Assembly: GCA_024434115.1 (NCBI GenBank)
Contig: QMIT01000003.1
Coordinates: forward strand, 93,282 to 157,281
Direction of reading: 5' to 3'
Length of the DNA stretch: 64,000 nucleotides
Origin: Chloroflexota bacterium
GTDB lineage: Bacteria > Chloroflexota > Anaerolineae > Aggregatilineales > J027
The notes beneath the pieces were generated by a model that was not told where the DNA came from, did not search any database, and saw only the letters and a program-made list of their open reading frames with translations. Position 1 is the first letter of the stretch, and each line of letters starts with the position of its first letter. Shown here one piece after another: positions 61,952-64,000 of this stretch. The translations under genes and the position numbers were made by a program.

Positions 61952-63205
61952 TTACCCTGCGATTTGCCGTGTCGCTTCCGGTGTGGCTGCGGGAGGTTCT
62001 TCAGTAGCGACCTCAGTAGGTTCAGTGGTTGCGTCTGTTGCCGGGATGGTTTCTTCAGTGGGAACAAGGCTCTGCTGCAAAAACGTTGCTGCTTGTTGGG
62101 CTAATTCCGCAATCGGGTCCCCTTCGGGAATCGAGGTGGTCTCCAATGAAACTACGATGACAAACACTTCATTGGATTGGAAAACCCCCGCTGCGATATA
62201 AGCCACCCCCGCTGCGAACACGTTCGGTTGTGGGAAATCATCGCGGGTTTGGCCCTGTCCGGCAGGATTTAGCCGAAGGGAGGCCGATAAATTCTGGCGA
62301 CTGGTCTCGCTATAAAAAGCGGCGGCATCATCCGCATTGTCAAACACCGCATAAGTAAACGCCACTTCATTGCCACCCTCGGCATTGTACATGGCACGAA
62401 TAGACAAGCCATTATTGCCCACTTCCAACGGTTCAGGGTAATTTTGGCTGGCGTCGCGTTCCCACACAACATCACCCAGCGTGAAATCAGTCGGAAGCAC
62501 AACATCAACTGCTTCGATACGCGCTGGTTTTAAGTCAGGGGTGCTATAACGAGCGATGCCCGCGTTTAGAACATTGATAGCCTGCCGCGCTGAGGCCACC
62601 AGTGGATTTTGGCCCACACTCGAATAGACCTCAATAAATACCTCAACAAAATAGTTGCCGTCCTGAATAAGGGCTACTGAACCCGTAGTCGTCCCTAAAC
62701 CAAAAATATTCGGGGTGGGAAAATCGTCACGCTGCGTGCCTGCTCTCAGTACGGTGCTACGAACCTCGCGAAGCCGTTCATAGTGGGCTTGGGCCAGTTC
62801 GGGTGTATCAAAAACCACATAGGTAATCTGCATTTCACTGGCAGCTTGTGTGCGATAATAGACCCGTCTCCCGATGCCATTTTGAACATTAGGTGGATTT
62901 TCAAACCCTTTGTCACCCCGCGATGTATTAATTTGCCATTGTTCAGCCCCGGCGGGCATATTGACCGGAATAGAAGTGATAATGGCATCCAACTGGGCTT
63001 GTTTGGTGTCCGCAGATGAGGTATCTCCACCACCGGAATTGGTAGCGTCACCCGGGACAGGGGTTGGAGTTGGGGTAATGGTTGGGGGTGGTGCAGTTGG
63101 TGTGTAATCGAGGTCGTCTGGGGCACATGCACTTAAGATGATGATGCCAAATAGGGCGATGACGAACCCAATATGGATTTGGGTGTTTTTTTTGAATTGA
63201 AACAT
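61952..63205 (-). CDS. Lipoprotein with an internal duplication
   Basis: 417 residues. A signal peptide ends in the lipobox LSAC (Cys27), then a Thr/Pro-rich spacer (TPTAPPPTITPTPTP). The mature part holds two related halves: VVFDTPELAQAHYERL ... RDDFPTPNIFG and AVFDNADDAAAFYSET ... RDDFPQPNVFA, each about 130 residues. That points to an old tandem duplication. A Thr/Glu-rich tail closes the protein. Surface-exposed; the function is unknown, perhaps ligand binding. It ends 10 bases before the SDR start, so the two are probably co-transcribed. Confidence 0.85.
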   Translation of the reverse strand: MFQFKKNTQIHIGFVIALFGIIILSACAPDDLDYTPTAPPPTITPTPTPVPGDATNSGGGDTSSADTKQAQLDAIITSIPVNMPAGAEQWQINTSRGDKGFENPPNVQNGIGRRVYYRTQAASEMQITYVVFDTPELAQAHYERLREVRSTVLRAGTQRDDFPTPNIFGLGTTTGSVALIQDGNYFVEVFIEVYSSVGQNPLVASARQAINVLNAGIARYSTPDLKPARIEAVDVVLPTDFTLGDVVWERDASQNYPEPLEVGNNGLSIRAMYNAEGGNEVAFTYAVFDNADDAAAFYSETSRQNLSASLRLNPAGQGQTRDDFPQPNVFAAGVAYIAAGVFQSNEVFVIVVSLETTSIPEGDPIAELAQQAATFLQQSLVPTEETIPATDATTEPTEVATEEPPAATPEATRQIAG

Positions 63206-63262
63206 CTATATTTTCTCCCAAAAAAGCGCAATCAATAATTTGCGCGAGAAGATGGCATAAAA

Positions 63263-63283
63263 GACCCCGCACGGCACGGGGTC
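63263..63283 (-). terminator. Terminator after the ABC ATPase gene
   Basis: GACCCCG / CGGGGTC, a perfect 7-bp stem with a 7-base loop, then TTTTATG on the minus strand. It separates the ABC gene from the lipoprotein gene. Confidence 0.7.
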
Positions 63284-63305
63284 AGATTTCTTCAACCGGC
63301 TTCAA

Positions 63306-64000
63306 TTAGGCCATCATCTCTTCTTCACGGCTAATTCGCAGGCGCTCCGGCACTTCGCCCGTCATCACCATATTGGCGACTTCTTCCTCGTCCACTTCAT
63401 CTTTATAAAAATCACCGACTTTTGTACCATGACTAATCACAGTAAAACGATCCGCAATTTGGTGAATCTGGCCGATATTGTGGGTGATGAAAATAACGCT
63501 CATCCCGCGTGCTTTGGCGGTACGAGTATACTCCAAAACTTTGCGGGTTTCACCGACTGACAGTGCCGAGGTGGGTTCGTCCAAAATCAGTAGTTTCTTG
63601 CCGAAGTAGACCGCCCGACCAATCGCAATAGACTGGCGTTCACCGCCCGACATCGTACCCACTTCTTCATGAGGGTTACGAATGGTGATCCCGACATCCG
63701 CGAGGGCTTTGCGTGCTTCTTCGCCCATTTTTTCATCATCCAAAAGGCGGAATGGGCCAAAACGCTTGGTCGGCTCTTGGCCCAGCCAAAAATTCCGCGC
63801 AATACTCATGAGAGGCACCAACGCAAGGTCTTGATAAACCGTCTCAATCCCTAGTTCACGGGCTACATAGGGGGATTCAATATTGACCGGACGCCCTTCG
63901 AAATAGATTTCTCCACGTGTTGGGGTATGAAATCCAGTCAGGGTTTTAATCAAAGTAGATTTGCCTGCGCCGTTATCACCCAACAAGCCCACAATTTCTT
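63306..64000 (-). CDS. Sugar ABC transporter ATPase (RbsA/FrcA type), start outside window
   Basis: About 231 residues are visible; the start lies beyond the right edge. Walker A is GDNGAGKST, the signature MSGGERQS, Walker B LLILDEPTS, and the H-loop ITHN. It has the CUT2-style GFHTPTRGEI and YQDLALVPLMSIARNFWLG stretches. It ends after one nucleotide-binding domain, so it is the single-domain FrcA form and not the double RbsA form. It would power uptake of a monosaccharide with a permease and binding protein, presumably in the next window. The neighbouring SDR and Gfo/Idh genes fit sugar use. Confidence 0.93.
   Translation of the reverse strand, partial: EIVGLLGDNGAGKSTLIKTLTGFHTPTRGEIYFEGRPVNIESPYVARELGIETVYQDLALVPLMSIARNFWLGQEPTKRFGPFRLLDDEKMGEEARKALADVGITIRNPHEEVGTMSGGERQSIAIGRAVYFGKKLLILDEPTSALSVGETRKVLEYTRTAKARGMSVIFITHNIGQIHQIADRFTVISHGTKVGDFYKDEVDEEEVANMVMTGEVPERLRISREEEMMA

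Noticed and set aside
1..64000. CRISPR array, prophage, insertion sequence or integron
   Set aside because: No evenly spaced direct repeats, transposase, integrase or structural phage gene was seen.

Overview
The window looks like chromosome of an uncultured Chloroflexota bacterium, most likely an Anaerolineae-type lineage. This is inferred from gene content and style only; there is no rRNA to check it. GC content is moderate. Many genes sit in short same-strand runs with 4-20 base overlaps. GTG and TTG starts with clear Shine-Dalgarno sequences are common. There are many large multidomain signalling and surface proteins. I see no phage, transposase, CRISPR array or plasmid gene, and one tRNA (Arg, TCG).

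Layout. 1-13.1 kb: a partial membrane protein, an M1-type peptidase with a decayed trypsin-like N-terminal domain, a cytochrome P450, an exported 14-repeat WD40 protein, two S41 (Ctp-type) proteases followed by smpB, a hypothetical protein and a STAND ATPase with TPRs. 13.15-24.0 kb: tRNA-Arg, a 355-base leader full of hairpins, then a nine-gene operon. The operon holds a MOP-type molybdenum aldehyde oxidoreductase, a DUF4213/DUF364 protein, a large flavin/Fe-S/CCG-domain oxidoreductase, a 65-residue zinc ribbon, a methyltransferase, a C_GCAxxG_C_C protein, a radical SAM protein with two CxxxCxxC motifs, an AMP-forming ligase and a PadR regulator. From memory, its content and order match the uncharacterised Desulfovibrio DVU_1553-1559 neighbourhood. 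It is the best candidate for an undescribed system.

24-30 kb: two giant minus-strand glycosyltransferase/methyltransferase polypeptides, probably for cell-surface glycans. 30-39.5 kb: glycerate kinase and dCTP deaminase, divergent from a Ser/Thr kinase with FHA and lectin-like repeats; then an alpha/beta hydrolase lacking its nucleophile, a peroxiredoxin, a membrane protein, a dipeptidase and a DsbA-like protein. 39.5-44.5 kb: two tandem dynamin-like GTPases, a universal stress protein and SSB. 44.5-51 kb: a compact chemosensory operon (CheW, two MCPs, a SAM methyltransferase, a CheA-receiver hybrid) with no CheR, CheB or flagellar gene. 51-64 kb: a DtxR regulator, hydrolase, TPR protein, TIR-like membrane protein, GT39-type glycosyltransferase, response regulator/kinase, YgjP peptidase, Gfo/Idh oxidoreductase, a degenerate M24 protein, SDR, lipoprotein and a partial sugar ABC ATPase.

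In the Mo operon I infer that the hydroxylase oxidises an aldehyde to an acid and the flavin/Fe-S protein takes the electrons. The ligase could activate the acid, and the radical SAM, methyltransferase and Cys-rich proteins could mature a cofactor or act on the product. Two small palindromic repeat families are scattered in the window, one copy lying inside the M1 peptidase coding sequence.
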